64,000 bases of DNA from Oscillibacter sp. GTDB taxonomy: Bacteria; Bacillota; Clostridia; Oscillospirales; Oscillospiraceae. The DNA lies in NCBI GenBank assembly GCA_017547085.1, contig JAFYQM010000021.1, forward strand, positions 1-64,000. The letters run 5' to 3'. This document shows positions 43,681 to 51,938 of the stretch, piece by piece. The notes beneath the pieces were generated by a model. That model had not been told where the DNA came from. It made no database searches and saw nothing but the letters and a program-made list of their open reading frames with translations. Position 1 is the stretch's first letter. Every line of letters begins with the position of its first letter. The translations under genes were made by a program, and so were the position numbers.

Positions 43681-44280
43681 TCACTGATCCCAAGCCACCT
43701 GCGCGGCAGGTGCTGCGGCGGGGTCATAGGGAATGCGAACGTATTTTTGATACTTTTCCGGCGTAAACGTGTTTTGATACACAAACTTGTGTTCTTCCAT
43801 CAGTTCGGCATCATCCACCGTCCGGTCAGCCAGATACAGCGTCTTGTAATGCACGCCGAAGATCTCCGTCTCGTAACCGGCAGTCCGCAGTCCGCAGCGG
43901 GCATAGAAGCCCAACCGCCGCTTTGCCATCTCCACGTCCGGCGCATCCTCCGGCACTTCCACTTCGCCAAAGATCACCATACCCGGCTCCGCCTGCGGCA
44001 GCAGCCGCAGCATTTCAGCGCCAAAGCCGTCATTGCGCCAACCCGCACAGACGCACAGGTAATCCAGCAGGCCCCAGCCATCATGGCCCAGCCACAAAAA
44101 CGCGCCGCCAACCGGCCCCATTCCATCGTCGTCATAGAGGCAATAGGGCTTGTACCACCCCTCCCGCCACATTTTTTCAATGGCGGCCAGCGGTTTCAGT
44201 TCTGCCGGAGGGAAGGCCTCCTTCATATCGGTGTTGTAAAACGCCCGCAATTCCTCAAGCGTTGGGATTTTCAGAATCAT
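43681..44280 (-). CDS. GNAT-like N-acetyltransferase
   Basis: A 199-residue protein with a GNAT-like order: MILKIPTLEELRAFYNTDMKEAFPPAELKPL at the N-terminus in outline, GGAFLWLGHDGWGLLDYLCVCAGWRNDGFGAEML in the centre (the acetyl-CoA strand and loop) and FYARCGLRTAGYETEIFGVHYKTLYL near the end. Substrate is unknown. The ATG at 44280 has GGAG seven bases ahead and overlaps the end of rimI. It lies between rimI and tsaD and is presumably co-expressed with them. Confidence 0.75.
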   Translation of the reverse strand: MILKIPTLEELRAFYNTDMKEAFPPAELKPLAAIEKMWREGWYKPYCLYDDDGMGPVGGAFLWLGHDGWGLLDYLCVCAGWRNDGFGAEMLRLLPQAEPGMVIFGEVEVPEDAPDVEMAKRRLGFYARCGLRTAGYETEIFGVHYKTLYLADRTVDDAELMEEHKFVYQNTFTPEKYQKYVRIPYDPAAAPAAQVAWDQ

Positions 44281-44740
44281 ACGCAAACTCCAGTGTCATA
44301 ATGATGGCATCCTCACGGGGATGCTCATAGTAATTCTTTCTGCGGCCCACACTGCGGAATCCGCGGCTGCCGTAGAGCGCGATAGCATCGTAATTGGACG
44401 CGCGAACCTCCAGCGTCAGAAAGGCCAGACGGTTGCCCTTTGCAAAGTCCAGAAAGACCTGCAGCAGCTTGCCTGCAATACCCTGCCGACGGCATTCCGG
44501 CCGCACAGCCACATTGGTGATGTATCCCTCGTCCAGCACCACCTGCACGCCGGCGTAGCCTACCACGCGGCCGCTGTCGTCCAGTGCCACCAAAAAGGCA
44601 GAAAGCAGGTTATCCAGTTCCTCCGCCAGCATATTGCGGGACCAGGGCACGGAAAAACAGATCCGCTCCAGTTCCGCGACCTCATCCAAATGATCCGCCG
44701 TCATGGGCACGATGCGCACATGCATCCGGTTCTCCTCCAT
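44255..44740 (-). CDS. rimI: Ribosomal-protein-alanine N-acetyltransferase RimI
   Basis: A 161-residue GNAT enzyme. Motifs: AELERICFSVPWSRNMLAEEL (~22-42), the CoA strand GYITNVAVRPECRRQGIAGKLL (~73-94, with the RxxGxA pyrophosphate loop), LEVRASNYDAIALYGSRGF (~110-128) and a C-terminal YY. RimI acetylates protein N-termini, classically S18, and in Firmicutes commonly stands beside tsaB and tsaD, as here. Two ATGs (44740 and 44725) each have a good GGAGG site; the first is used. Confidence 0.88.
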   Translation of the reverse strand: MEENRMHVRIVPMTADHLDEVAELERICFSVPWSRNMLAEELDNLLSAFLVALDDSGRVVGYAGVQVVLDEGYITNVAVRPECRRQGIAGKLLQVFLDFAKGNRLAFLTLEVRASNYDAIALYGSRGFRSVGRRKNYYEHPREDAIIMTLEFAYDSENPNA

Positions 44741-44752
44741 GTTGTCTCCTCC

Positions 44753-45610
44753 TCAAGTCGTTTCAATGCTTCGGCTGTACAATGCAATACCGAAAATGAT
44801 AGCCGCGCCGCCCAGCACCACCTGCAAAGCAGGCACCTCGGCAAACAGCAGCAGGCCCCACGCAGATGCAAACACCGGCTCCAGCAGCTTCACGGTGGAA
44901 ACGAAAGCCGGAGGCAGGTATTTCAGGCCCCAGCTGAATACACTATGTCCAAGCAAGGTACAAAAAACCGCCATACCAAGGGCTGTTAAATAATTTAAAT
45001 GACCATATCCTGCAACCGGCGTTCCGTTGCTGAGGGCAATCGCCAGCACCGTCGCCGCAGCCGCCAGATACACCACGAAGGTATATACGGTGGTGGAAAC
45101 TGTCTTGCGGCACACGGTACCGATCATGGTATAGACCGCCATCGTTGCACCCGCTGCAAGGCCCAGCAAATTGCCTTTCAGTACGTCGGCTCCCGCCACA
45201 CTGCCGGCAAGCGCCACCACGATGCTGCCACCGAAAGTCAACGCAATGGCGATCCATGCTTTTCTGGAAAGCTTCTGACGGAACAGCAGCAGACTGGCCG
45301 CTGCCACAAACAGCACCTCCGTGTCCGACAGCACCACGGACGCTGCGATAGACGTCCACCGCAAAGATTCAAAGTAGGCGGAAAAGTGCAGCCCCAAAAA
45401 GATGCCGCTGACAAGGCACAAAACCACTTCCCGTCTACGCAGCGCCAGCAGTTCCCCCCGCTGGTGAAACAGCACAGCCGGCAGCAACAGCAGCACGGAA
45501 AAGGCCATGCGGTAAAACGCCAGTACCAGTGACGGCGCTGTGGACCAGCGCACAAACACAGCAGACAAGGACACCCCTGCCACGCCTAAAACAACCAATA
45601 ATCTCTTCAT
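44753..45610 (-). CDS. EamA/DMT family transporter
   Basis: A 285-residue protein with ten hydrophobic helices arranged as two EamA repeats. The second half of each repeat ends with the family's small-residue pattern (SAYFESLRWTSIAASVVLSDTEVLFVA and HSVFSWGLKYLPPAFVSTVKLLEPVFA). Such proteins export or import metabolites; direction and substrate are not predictable. The ATG at 45610 has GGGAAG ahead. It lies between polA and rimI and may be co-transcribed with both. Confidence 0.86.
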   Translation of the reverse strand: MKRLLVVLGVAGVSLSAVFVRWSTAPSLVLAFYRMAFSVLLLLPAVLFHQRGELLALRRREVVLCLVSGIFLGLHFSAYFESLRWTSIAASVVLSDTEVLFVAAASLLLFRQKLSRKAWIAIALTFGGSIVVALAGSVAGADVLKGNLLGLAAGATMAVYTMIGTVCRKTVSTTVYTFVVYLAAAATVLAIALSNGTPVAGYGHLNYLTALGMAVFCTLLGHSVFSWGLKYLPPAFVSTVKLLEPVFASAWGLLLFAEVPALQVVLGGAAIIFGIALYSRSIETT

Positions 45611-45682
45611 ATGTACTTCCCGCATCCTGCCGCCGGGCACTATTTTGCCTGACACAGCACTCCGGCGGCGAATGCATCATTG

Positions 45683-47704
45683 TTATCCCTTTGCTTCCAG
45701 CCAGTTGCGGCCCCAATGCGCCTCCGCAGTCAAAGGCACGGAGAGGGAAACTACCCGCTCCATTTCCTCCTCCAGCAGCGCAGCAACAGCAGACGCGTCC
45801 TCTTCAGGGCATTCCACGATCAACTCATCATGCACCTGCAACACCAGACGGGCAGCCGTTTTTTCTGCCTTCAGGCGCTTCCAGACAGCAATCATCGCCA
45901 GCTTCATAATATCTGCCGCCGTGCCCTGAATGGGCATATTCAGCGCCACCCGCTCGCCAAAGGACCGCATATTGAAATTGGAGGACTTCAGCTCTGGCAG
46001 ATCGCGGCGGCGGTGATAGACCGTTTCCACATAACCGGCTGCCTTGGCCTGCTCCACCACATCATCCATATATTTCCGCACACCGGGGAAGGTGGCAAAA
46101 TAAGCCTCCATATACCGTTTGGCTTCCGCCACACTGACGCCGATATCCTGTGACAGTGAGAAGGCGGAAATACCGTATACGATGCCAAAGTTGACCGCCT
46201 TGGCACTGCGCCGCATCTCGGGCGTCACCTCTTCCACCGGAACATGGAACACCTGCGCCGCCGTAGCCGTATGGATGTCCTGCCCGGCAGTAAATGCCGT
46301 TCGCATGGTTTCATCTCCGGCAATATGGGCCAGCAGGCGCAGTTCAATCTGCGAGTAATCCGCATCCACCAGCACGCAGCCGTCCGCAGGGATAAACATT
46401 CTGCGGATCTCGCTGCCAAGGTCGGTGCGGGTGGGAATATTCTGCAGGTTCGGCTCCGTGGAGGAGAGGCGACCTGTGGCCGTCACCGTCATCTGGAAGC
46501 TGGTACGCACACGCCCGTCGGAGTCCATGGCTTTCAGCAAGCCGTCCGCATAGGTGGATTTCAGTTTCGCATACTGGCGATACTCCAGCACCAGCCCCAC
46601 GATGGGTGCCTCATAGCGCAGCTTTTCCAGCACGTCGGCATTGGTGGACCAGCCGGTTTTGGTCTTTTTGCCGTGGGGCAGGCCCAGCTTGTCAAACAAA
46701 ATCTCGCCCAACTGTTTGGGAGAATTAATGTTGAACTCCTGTCCCGCCAGACCGTAAATGGACTGCTCCAGCTGCACTGTATGCTGTGCCAGCATCTCGC
46801 CAAAGGATACCAGTGCTCCCTGATCCACACGGCAGCCGGCCAGCTCCATCTCCGCCAGAACACGGCAAAGGGGTAACTCCACAGTTTCAAACAGTTCCCA
46901 CATTCCCTGTCCGCGAAGCTGTTTCTCCATCGTCTTATGCAGGCAAGCCAGCGCTGCCGCTTCCGCAGCAAGATCAGAGTACTGCTTTGCCCGATCGATT
47001 TCGGCAGTGCCCATATCCAGCAAAGAGAGCTGTTCTCCTTCTTCTCCACCGGAAGCGCGGCCGATCTGGAATCCACAGTATTTCACGCACAGTCGGTCCA
47101 AATCGTAACTGCCCGCCGTGGCATCCAGCAAATAGGCGGCCAGCGCCGTATCAAACATCCATCCGTCCGTGGAACAGCCACAGCGCAGCAAACTGCGCTG
47201 CAAATCTTTCACATGGTGGCCAATCTTCGAAAGATCGGCAGAAAACATGGCGCAGACAGCCTTTTCGTAGTCACCAGAATACCGTTCCCGATCCAGTACA
47301 TAGGCACGCGCATCCGCATCGTAATCCTGTTCAAAAACGATCACTTCCAGCTGATTCTTCGTGCGGACATAGACCGGTGCACCGCGTCCCAGCATTTCCT
47401 GCACAGCGCCGGAGACCATAGTCTCGTCCATCAGTTCCACGGTTACACAAGAACCGGTATAGGTCTCTTCCGCAGCGGCAGATGCCTCGGGCATCAAACC
47501 AAACTTTTCGATCAGCTTGGTAAACTCCAAACGCAAAAACAGTCCATAGGCGTCAGCGGACGGTGCCTGCTTCAGATTCTGCTCCGGGTCGAATTCCAGC
47601 GGAGCGTCCGTGGCAATGGTGGCCAGCCAGTAGGAGTGGCGGGCGCTCTCCTCCCCTTCCGTCAGTTTGCGGATGGCCGCAGGCTTGGCCTCGATCTCCG
47701 GCAT
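45683..47704 (-). CDS. polA: DNA polymerase I, exonuclease-like and polymerase part (downstream of an in-frame stop)
   Basis: This frame carries the C-terminal ~670 residues of DNA polymerase I. The 3'-5' exonuclease-like domain lacks the DxE metal motif, as in several Gram-positive Pol I enzymes. The polymerase domain is intact: motif A DADYSQIELRLLAHIAGDE, motif B RRSAKAVNFGIVYG, motif C LQVHDELIVE. It is in the same frame as the 5'-nuclease fragment upstream; only one TAA (47735-47737) and ten codons (YQTIENLYAK) separate that stop from the first ATG here. That ATG has no clear ribosome site. The gene is therefore either a recent nonsense mutant, an assembly error, or a split gene still making a Klenow-like product. 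Confidence 0.88.
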   Translation of the reverse strand: MPEIEAKPAAIRKLTEGEESARHSYWLATIATDAPLEFDPEQNLKQAPSADAYGLFLRLEFTKLIEKFGLMPEASAAAEETYTGSCVTVELMDETMVSGAVQEMLGRGAPVYVRTKNQLEVIVFEQDYDADARAYVLDRERYSGDYEKAVCAMFSADLSKIGHHVKDLQRSLLRCGCSTDGWMFDTALAAYLLDATAGSYDLDRLCVKYCGFQIGRASGGEEGEQLSLLDMGTAEIDRAKQYSDLAAEAAALACLHKTMEKQLRGQGMWELFETVELPLCRVLAEMELAGCRVDQGALVSFGEMLAQHTVQLEQSIYGLAGQEFNINSPKQLGEILFDKLGLPHGKKTKTGWSTNADVLEKLRYEAPIVGLVLEYRQYAKLKSTYADGLLKAMDSDGRVRTSFQMTVTATGRLSSTEPNLQNIPTRTDLGSEIRRMFIPADGCVLVDADYSQIELRLLAHIAGDETMRTAFTAGQDIHTATAAQVFHVPVEEVTPEMRRSAKAVNFGIVYGISAFSLSQDIGVSVAEAKRYMEAYFATFPGVRKYMDDVVEQAKAAGYVETVYHRRRDLPELKSSNFNMRSFGERVALNMPIQGTAADIMKLAMIAVWKRLKAEKTAARLVLQVHDELIVECPEEDASAVAALLEEEMERVVSLSVPLTAEAHWGRNWLEAKG

Positions 47705-47734
47705 CTTTGCATAGAGATTTTCAATGGTCTGGTA

Positions 47735-48358
47735 TTACTGAATCAGATCCATAGCCGTTTTTTCGCCCACACCCGCTACACCGGGAATATTATCGGAGGT
47801 ATCGCCCATCAGCGCCTTCAGGTCGATCATATGGATAGGATCGAAGCCATACTGCTCCCGGAAAGCGTCAGGCGTCATATCCTTGGTGGTGGTCTGTCCC
47901 ATACGGGTAGACACCAGCTTCACCTTCGTGTGGTCTGTGATCAGCTGGAGGGAGTCCTTATCACCCGTCACCACGGTGCAGTCCCAGCCCGCCGCCTCGC
48001 ACTTGCGGGAAATGGTGCCGATCAGGTCGTCAGCCTCCCAGCCCGCCAGCTCGTAGCGGGGAATATTCAGCGCATCCAGCACTTCCTTCATCACCGGCAT
48101 CTGCATCCGCAGTTCCTCCGGCATGGGCTTACGGGTCGCCTTGTAGGCAGCGTCCGCCGTGTGGCGGAAAGTCGGCGCATGCACGTCAAAGGTGACGCAC
48201 ACCGCATCCGGCTGCTCCTCTCCCTCCAGCCGCAGCAGCGTTGTCAGAAAGCCGAAAATGGCATGGGTATACAGGCCGTCCCGGGTGCTGAGGGGACGGA
48301 TGCCGTAATATGCGCGGTTGATGATGCTGTTGCCGTCAATGACCATGAGTTTTTTCAT
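47735..48358 (-). CDS. polA: DNA polymerase I 5'-nuclease fragment (truncated by in-frame TAA)
   Basis: A 207-residue fragment with the N-terminal 5'-3' nuclease of Pol I, which removes RNA primers and flaps. It begins MKKLMVIDGNSIINRAYYGI; acidic metal residues are in CVTFDVHAPTFRH, AGWEADDLIGTIS and VVTGDKDSLQLI. It ends inside the helix-hairpin region at MGDTSDNIPGVAGVGEKTAMDLIQ (in outline), where the normal protein continues for another ~80 residues. After the TAA the same frame goes on with sequence typical of Pol I. GGAGG six bases ahead fixes the start at 48358. Confidence 0.88.
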   Translation of the reverse strand: MKKLMVIDGNSIINRAYYGIRPLSTRDGLYTHAIFGFLTTLLRLEGEEQPDAVCVTFDVHAPTFRHTADAAYKATRKPMPEELRMQMPVMKEVLDALNIPRYELAGWEADDLIGTISRKCEAAGWDCTVVTGDKDSLQLITDHTKVKLVSTRMGQTTTKDMTPDAFREQYGFDPIHMIDLKALMGDTSDNIPGVAGVGEKTAMDLIQ

Positions 48359-48394
48359 GGAACGCCTCCGGAAAAGAATTTCATAGATTATATT

Positions 48395-48423
48395 AGTATA
48401 CCCCATTTTCAGGGATTGCGCAA
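48395..48423 (-). promoter_or_regulatory. polA promoter
   Basis: Minus strand: TTGCGC (48418-48423), 17 bases, TATACT (48395-48400), followed at once by another TATAAT. About 37 bases ahead of the polA start. Confidence 0.62.
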
Positions 48424-48450
48424 CGAATCCTGTGGGAAAAAGCGCAGAAA

Positions 48451-48477
48451 AAAAGAGAGCCGTAACGGCTCTCTTTT
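48451..48477 (-). terminator. Terminator of the GltS-like symporter gene
   Basis: A 13-bp perfect arm pair (48451-48463 with 48465-48477), in practice with a GTAAC loop, just after the stop at 48481; the outer A-T pairs supply the T tract. Confidence 0.85.
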
Positions 48478-48480
48478 CGC

Positions 48481-49866
48481 TTATTTGTTTGCTTTTTTTC
48501 CGTTGCCCGCCTTAAAAATGAACAGCAGCAGAGCAGCCAGATAAATCAGCACCAGACCGAATACAACAAATACCATCGTATCACTCTTGGCAGCCATACC
48601 CACCAGCAGCAGGACCGGAGCGCCGAAGATGATGCCGAAGGAACTGCCGGTAATCAGGTTATTGGCGGCAGGCGTTTCAAATTCAGGGTCGATCTCCCGC
48701 AGCAGCAGCACCCCGGAGCTGATGGTTCCGGTCAGCATACCGTACATGGAGAAAAAGCCCTCATAGGCATAGTTAGGATAGAGCTTCTTACACATGAACC
48801 AGAGATAGATCAGAGTGACCACGCCGCCTGCAACTGCCATCAGGAGGAAGGGCAGCCACTGGCCGGTCAGATCTTCAATATTGATGCTGGCGATGCCCGC
48901 CACAATCATCACGTCAAAGGCCAGACCGGAAATGCGGCTGAGCAGGTAGTTGTTCTGGTACTGGTGATTCATCACCTTATAGAACCGCAGGCAGGCAAAC
49001 ACGCAGCGGCAGCCCATGGCAAGGGCAGAACCGATGATGAAGTTGAAGCCCCACAGCAGCGTGGACACCGTAGCAGCCAGTCCCGGCGCCACAGCCTGCA
49101 GTCCGGAGGTAATGCCCCATGTAACCAGATAGGTCAGCAAATACACCATGACTACCATGGCCACCTGAATGCTGAGGCGGTCAATGGACTCGGAAATAGG
49201 CACTTCATCGCTGTCCTGGAAGGTATCCACCGTCACAGAGCCGGAGAGTTCCTTCTTATCCATGCAGCGCTCCACCTTGTCCCTGCGGTTAAAGACATTC
49301 AAAAATACCACGCCGACCACGCAGGCACAAAGATACCCTACTGCCGCCAGAGAAAGGCCAAAGCTGCGGCCGCTGGCCATGCCAAGCGCTTCGTAGGTCG
49401 TTCCCACATTATTGGCCTGTCCGGGGCCCTGTCCGTAAGCCATGGGCAGCAGGATGCCGGCCGCTTTGAAAAGATCCGGCATGGTGGTATAGGCAAGACC
49501 AATGGAGATCACCAGCCCCACGATCGCCTGCACCAGATAGGTGCTGACGATCAGCGCACCGCTCTTGCTGCCAATCAAGGCACCGGAGCCGTTCTCCTTG
49601 CTGGGAACACGAAGGGACATGGCAATGAAGCCCAACGCCAACGCGTGGTAAGTCATCTGCTCCAGAAATTCCAGATTAATGTTCAAAATACCGGTAGCCC
49701 GGAGGATCAGCATAATGAAACCCGCCAGCACAGCCGTAGGCATCAGGCTCTTTCGGACTGCCGGAATCTTTCGTCTCAGCACATTGGCCAGCAGAATCAG
49801 ACCCGCAATGATGCCGGTTTCAATGATCGGCGTCCAAAGGGCGGTATTGGCAGCAGAAAAATCCAT
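48481..49866 (-). CDS. gltS: Sodium/glutamate symporter-like protein (GltS/ESS type)
   Basis: A 461-residue membrane protein with about 11-12 helices and two similar halves, as in GltS. Helix-break segments LLPMAYGQGPGQANNVGTTYEALG (~140-163) and SMYGMLTGTISSGVLLLREIDP (~375-396) sit at equivalent places in the two halves, as the re-entrant loops of the family do. Substrate could be glutamate or another carboxylate. The ATG follows GAGAGG by eight bases. It begins 13 bp after the acyltransferase stop and likely shares its promoter. Confidence 0.78.
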   Translation of the reverse strand: MDFSAANTALWTPIIETGIIAGLILLANVLRRKIPAVRKSLMPTAVLAGFIMLILRATGILNINLEFLEQMTYHALALGFIAMSLRVPSKENGSGALIGSKSGALIVSTYLVQAIVGLVISIGLAYTTMPDLFKAAGILLPMAYGQGPGQANNVGTTYEALGMASGRSFGLSLAAVGYLCACVVGVVFLNVFNRRDKVERCMDKKELSGSVTVDTFQDSDEVPISESIDRLSIQVAMVVMVYLLTYLVTWGITSGLQAVAPGLAATVSTLLWGFNFIIGSALAMGCRCVFACLRFYKVMNHQYQNNYLLSRISGLAFDVMIVAGIASINIEDLTGQWLPFLLMAVAGGVVTLIYLWFMCKKLYPNYAYEGFFSMYGMLTGTISSGVLLLREIDPEFETPAANNLITGSSFGIIFGAPVLLLVGMAAKSDTMVFVVFGLVLIYLAALLLFIFKAGNGKKANK

Positions 49867-49879
49867 AATCCAACCTCTC

Positions 49880-51019
49880 TTACTTCTCTATTTTGGCGCG
49901 GCGCTTATAGGCGCCGTACAGCAGCATGAATTTCAGCACGTTACGTTCTGGAGAAACCAGCTCGTAATAGGCATCCACCGTGGAAAACACCAGCGCATGC
50001 CTGCCGTGGATCTGCAGATCCAGAATTTTGTCCAGCGGAATCTCCGTTCCTCCACAGGTGATCGCCTCTGATGTGATCTGTGCCGCACCACTGTCCACCA
50101 CGGATTCCTTGTGGTTCGCCACCGTGGAAAGAACGGCATTCGGCAGCATATAAGCCGCACCGCGGTCTGCCGCGTATTCCACTTCCTCCCGCTGCCATGC
50201 AGCCAGTTCCCTGACGGTGGTAAAGGAGGTTCCCTGCAGCATGCCGTACTCGTCATACCGGAAGGCATGGCCGCAAGTGCCGCAAGCTACCGTATCACCG
50301 CGGGAGCGAATGGTATCCAACGCACCGCACTGGGGGCAGATAAACAGCAGGTTTTCTATTTGCTCGGCAAGGCCTTTGCCGCGGTAGCGCTTCGGTTCTG
50401 CCAGCTGCCGCGCATAGGCGTCCTCATACAGGTCCCGCACAATGGCAGCATTGATCTCGTCCACGCTCATCTGCGCCAACTGCTCTTTGGTGTAAACATG
50501 GACCGGCGCGCCGTGAACATACCCGCGGCGGGTATTTTTCCCGCTCCAGTTGGGACTTGCAAAGTAACCTCCCACGATTTTGTATGTAACCAACCCGCAG
50601 CGGGCACTTTTGACCGTTCTGCCTGTAGACGGCAGGATCGGATTGGTAACGCCGTCCCAGCAGCGGGCGCCTTCGGCAAAAATGCAGACACTGGCGCCGC
50701 CCTTGACCTTCCGCAGCACCTCCATGGTGGTCGAGGCCCCCAACGTTCCCTTGGGCCGCATAATGGGTGCAAAACAGCTTTTCAGCAGTTCATACCAACG
50801 TTTCCAGCGGGCAATGTGCTCGCTGCCCACAAAATACATCTGCCGTGGAAAGCTGGCTCCCAAAAACAGGGGATCGTAATCCGTGGTGTGATTGGAAAGA
50901 ACGATATAGTTCTCCGGCAGGTTTCTTGCCACCGTAAAGGTATATCCAAATTTCAGCCAGAGAAACACCACGATAATAGGTCGCACCAGCTTATAGAAAA
51001 AGACATGTTTCTTGTTCAT
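49880..51019 (-). CDS. PlsC-type acyltransferase with a C-terminal zinc ribbon
   Basis: A 379-residue protein. Residues ~1-220 are a lysophospholipid acyltransferase domain: one N-terminal hydrophobic helix, then the catalytic H-x4-D in LSNHTTDYDPLFLGASF (~48) and FAEGARCWDG (EG motif, ~130). Residues ~240-280 hold a zinc ribbon (CPQCGALDTIRSRGDTVACGTCGHAF). The last ~90 residues form an unassigned beta-rich domain. The family adds acyl chains to lysophosphatidate; the added zinc ribbon is unusual. The ATG at 51019 is the family start, though its GGCGGT site is weak. Confidence 0.83.
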   Translation of the reverse strand: MNKKHVFFYKLVRPIIVVFLWLKFGYTFTVARNLPENYIVLSNHTTDYDPLFLGASFPRQMYFVGSEHIARWKRWYELLKSCFAPIMRPKGTLGASTTMEVLRKVKGGASVCIFAEGARCWDGVTNPILPSTGRTVKSARCGLVTYKIVGGYFASPNWSGKNTRRGYVHGAPVHVYTKEQLAQMSVDEINAAIVRDLYEDAYARQLAEPKRYRGKGLAEQIENLLFICPQCGALDTIRSRGDTVACGTCGHAFRYDEYGMLQGTSFTTVRELAAWQREEVEYAADRGAAYMLPNAVLSTVANHKESVVDSGAAQITSEAITCGGTEIPLDKILDLQIHGRHALVFSTVDAYYELVSPERNVLKFMLLYGAYKRRAKIEK

Positions 51020-51074
51020 ATAGTACCGCCAAATTCCGTTCGTTTTCGGGTCTTCCGGTTCGGATTCTTTTCCT

Positions 51075-51103
51075 ATTATAAAGGCAAACCATGGATTTCT
51101 CAA
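51075..51103 (-). promoter_or_regulatory. Promoter of the acyltransferase gene
   Basis: Minus strand: TTGAGA (51098-51103), 17 bases, perfect TATAAT (51075-51080). It lies in the ~240-base gap before the exonuclease gene, which otherwise holds only that gene's terminator. Confidence 0.78.
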
Positions 51104-51222
51104 GTATGGAATTGATTCTGGTGTTCCAAAAACAGGAAACCTGTTGAAGGTTGCCACTTTTTGCAGGAGTTGGGAACACAGATTTTTTCAATTCCGCACC
51201 AGCTTATACCTGTCTTTTCGCA

Positions 51223-51257
51223 AAAACAGGTCATCCGCATAACAGATGACCTGTTTT
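51223..51257 (-). terminator. Terminator of the nuclease operon
   Basis: A 13-bp perfect stem (51223-51235 with 51245-51257) with a nine-base loop. On the minus strand it ends in TTTTTG, right after the exonuclease stop. Confidence 0.82.
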
Positions 51258-51260
51258 AAT

Positions 51261-51938
51261 TCAACTCAGCTCATACAGGGGCTTGATCCGCTGGTAGGGC
51301 TGCTTTCGATATGTCACAGAAGAAATGGGCCGGCCGGAAACCCCATACTTCGGGTGGGTTCCGAACAGGTCGATGTACTGCTCCAGATCATCCTGCTCGG
51401 CCGCCATGGCCTCCAACAGCGCCACTGTGGCACGGGCGTCATCCACAGCACGGTGGCTGTTGACCACCTGATCCCCCAGACCGTAGGCATCGATGGCATT
51501 GCACAGCTTGTGGGGGTAATCCCGCCGGTCTCGATATACCGTCAGCGCATCCAGAAAGCGAGGCGCCCGCAGTACCCCCACCTGTCCACTGGGCCTGAGA
51601 AAATGGTAGAGGAAATTCAGATCGAACTGGGCGTTATAGGCCACCAGCAGCGGCCGCTCCGCACCGTCCAGCAGGCGGCAGAATGCATCCACCGCCTCTG
51701 CCTGCTCCACACCTTCGGTCAGCAGCTGCAGGTCGGTGATCCCGGTCAATTCCGTGATAAACGGAGGCAGCAACTCTCCCTCCGGCAGGCGGATCAGCAC
51801 ATTGAGACTATCCGTTTCCACGCCGTCTTCAAGGGCCACCGCGCCCAATTCAATGATCCGGTCCTTCCCGAATTCGATGCCGGTGGTCTCCGTATCAAAA
51901 ATCACAATGCGGTCAAACTGCTCAAAAAGCTGTTTCAT
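51261..51938 (-). CDS. DnaQ-type 3'-5' exonuclease
   Basis: A 225-residue DEDDh exonuclease. ExoI is IVIFDTETTGIEFGKDRIIELGAV (~11-34), ExoII LLVAYNAQFDLNFLYHF (~97-113), and ExoIII SHRAVDDARATVALLEA (~160-176), so all four acidic residues and the histidine are present. It resembles the proofreading module of PolC and free epsilon-like proteins; repair or RNA/DNA end trimming is likely. Its ATG shares one base with the stop of the upstream endonuclease gene (TGATG), implying coupled translation. Confidence 0.88.
   Translation of the reverse strand: MKQLFEQFDRIVIFDTETTGIEFGKDRIIELGAVALEDGVETDSLNVLIRLPEGELLPPFITELTGITDLQLLTEGVEQAEAVDAFCRLLDGAERPLLVAYNAQFDLNFLYHFLRPSGQVGVLRAPRFLDALTVYRDRRDYPHKLCNAIDAYGLGDQVVNSHRAVDDARATVALLEAMAAEQDDLEQYIDLFGTHPKYGVSGRPISSVTYRKQPYQRIKPLYELS

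Noticed and set aside
47735..47737. Recoding of the polA stop as selenocysteine or another amino acid
   Set aside because: The codon is TAA, not TGA, and TAA is an ordinary stop elsewhere in the window.
46937..48544. 535-codon plus-strand frame over polA
   Set aside because: Antisense shadow of the two polA fragments; it crosses the polA promoter and shows no protein family.
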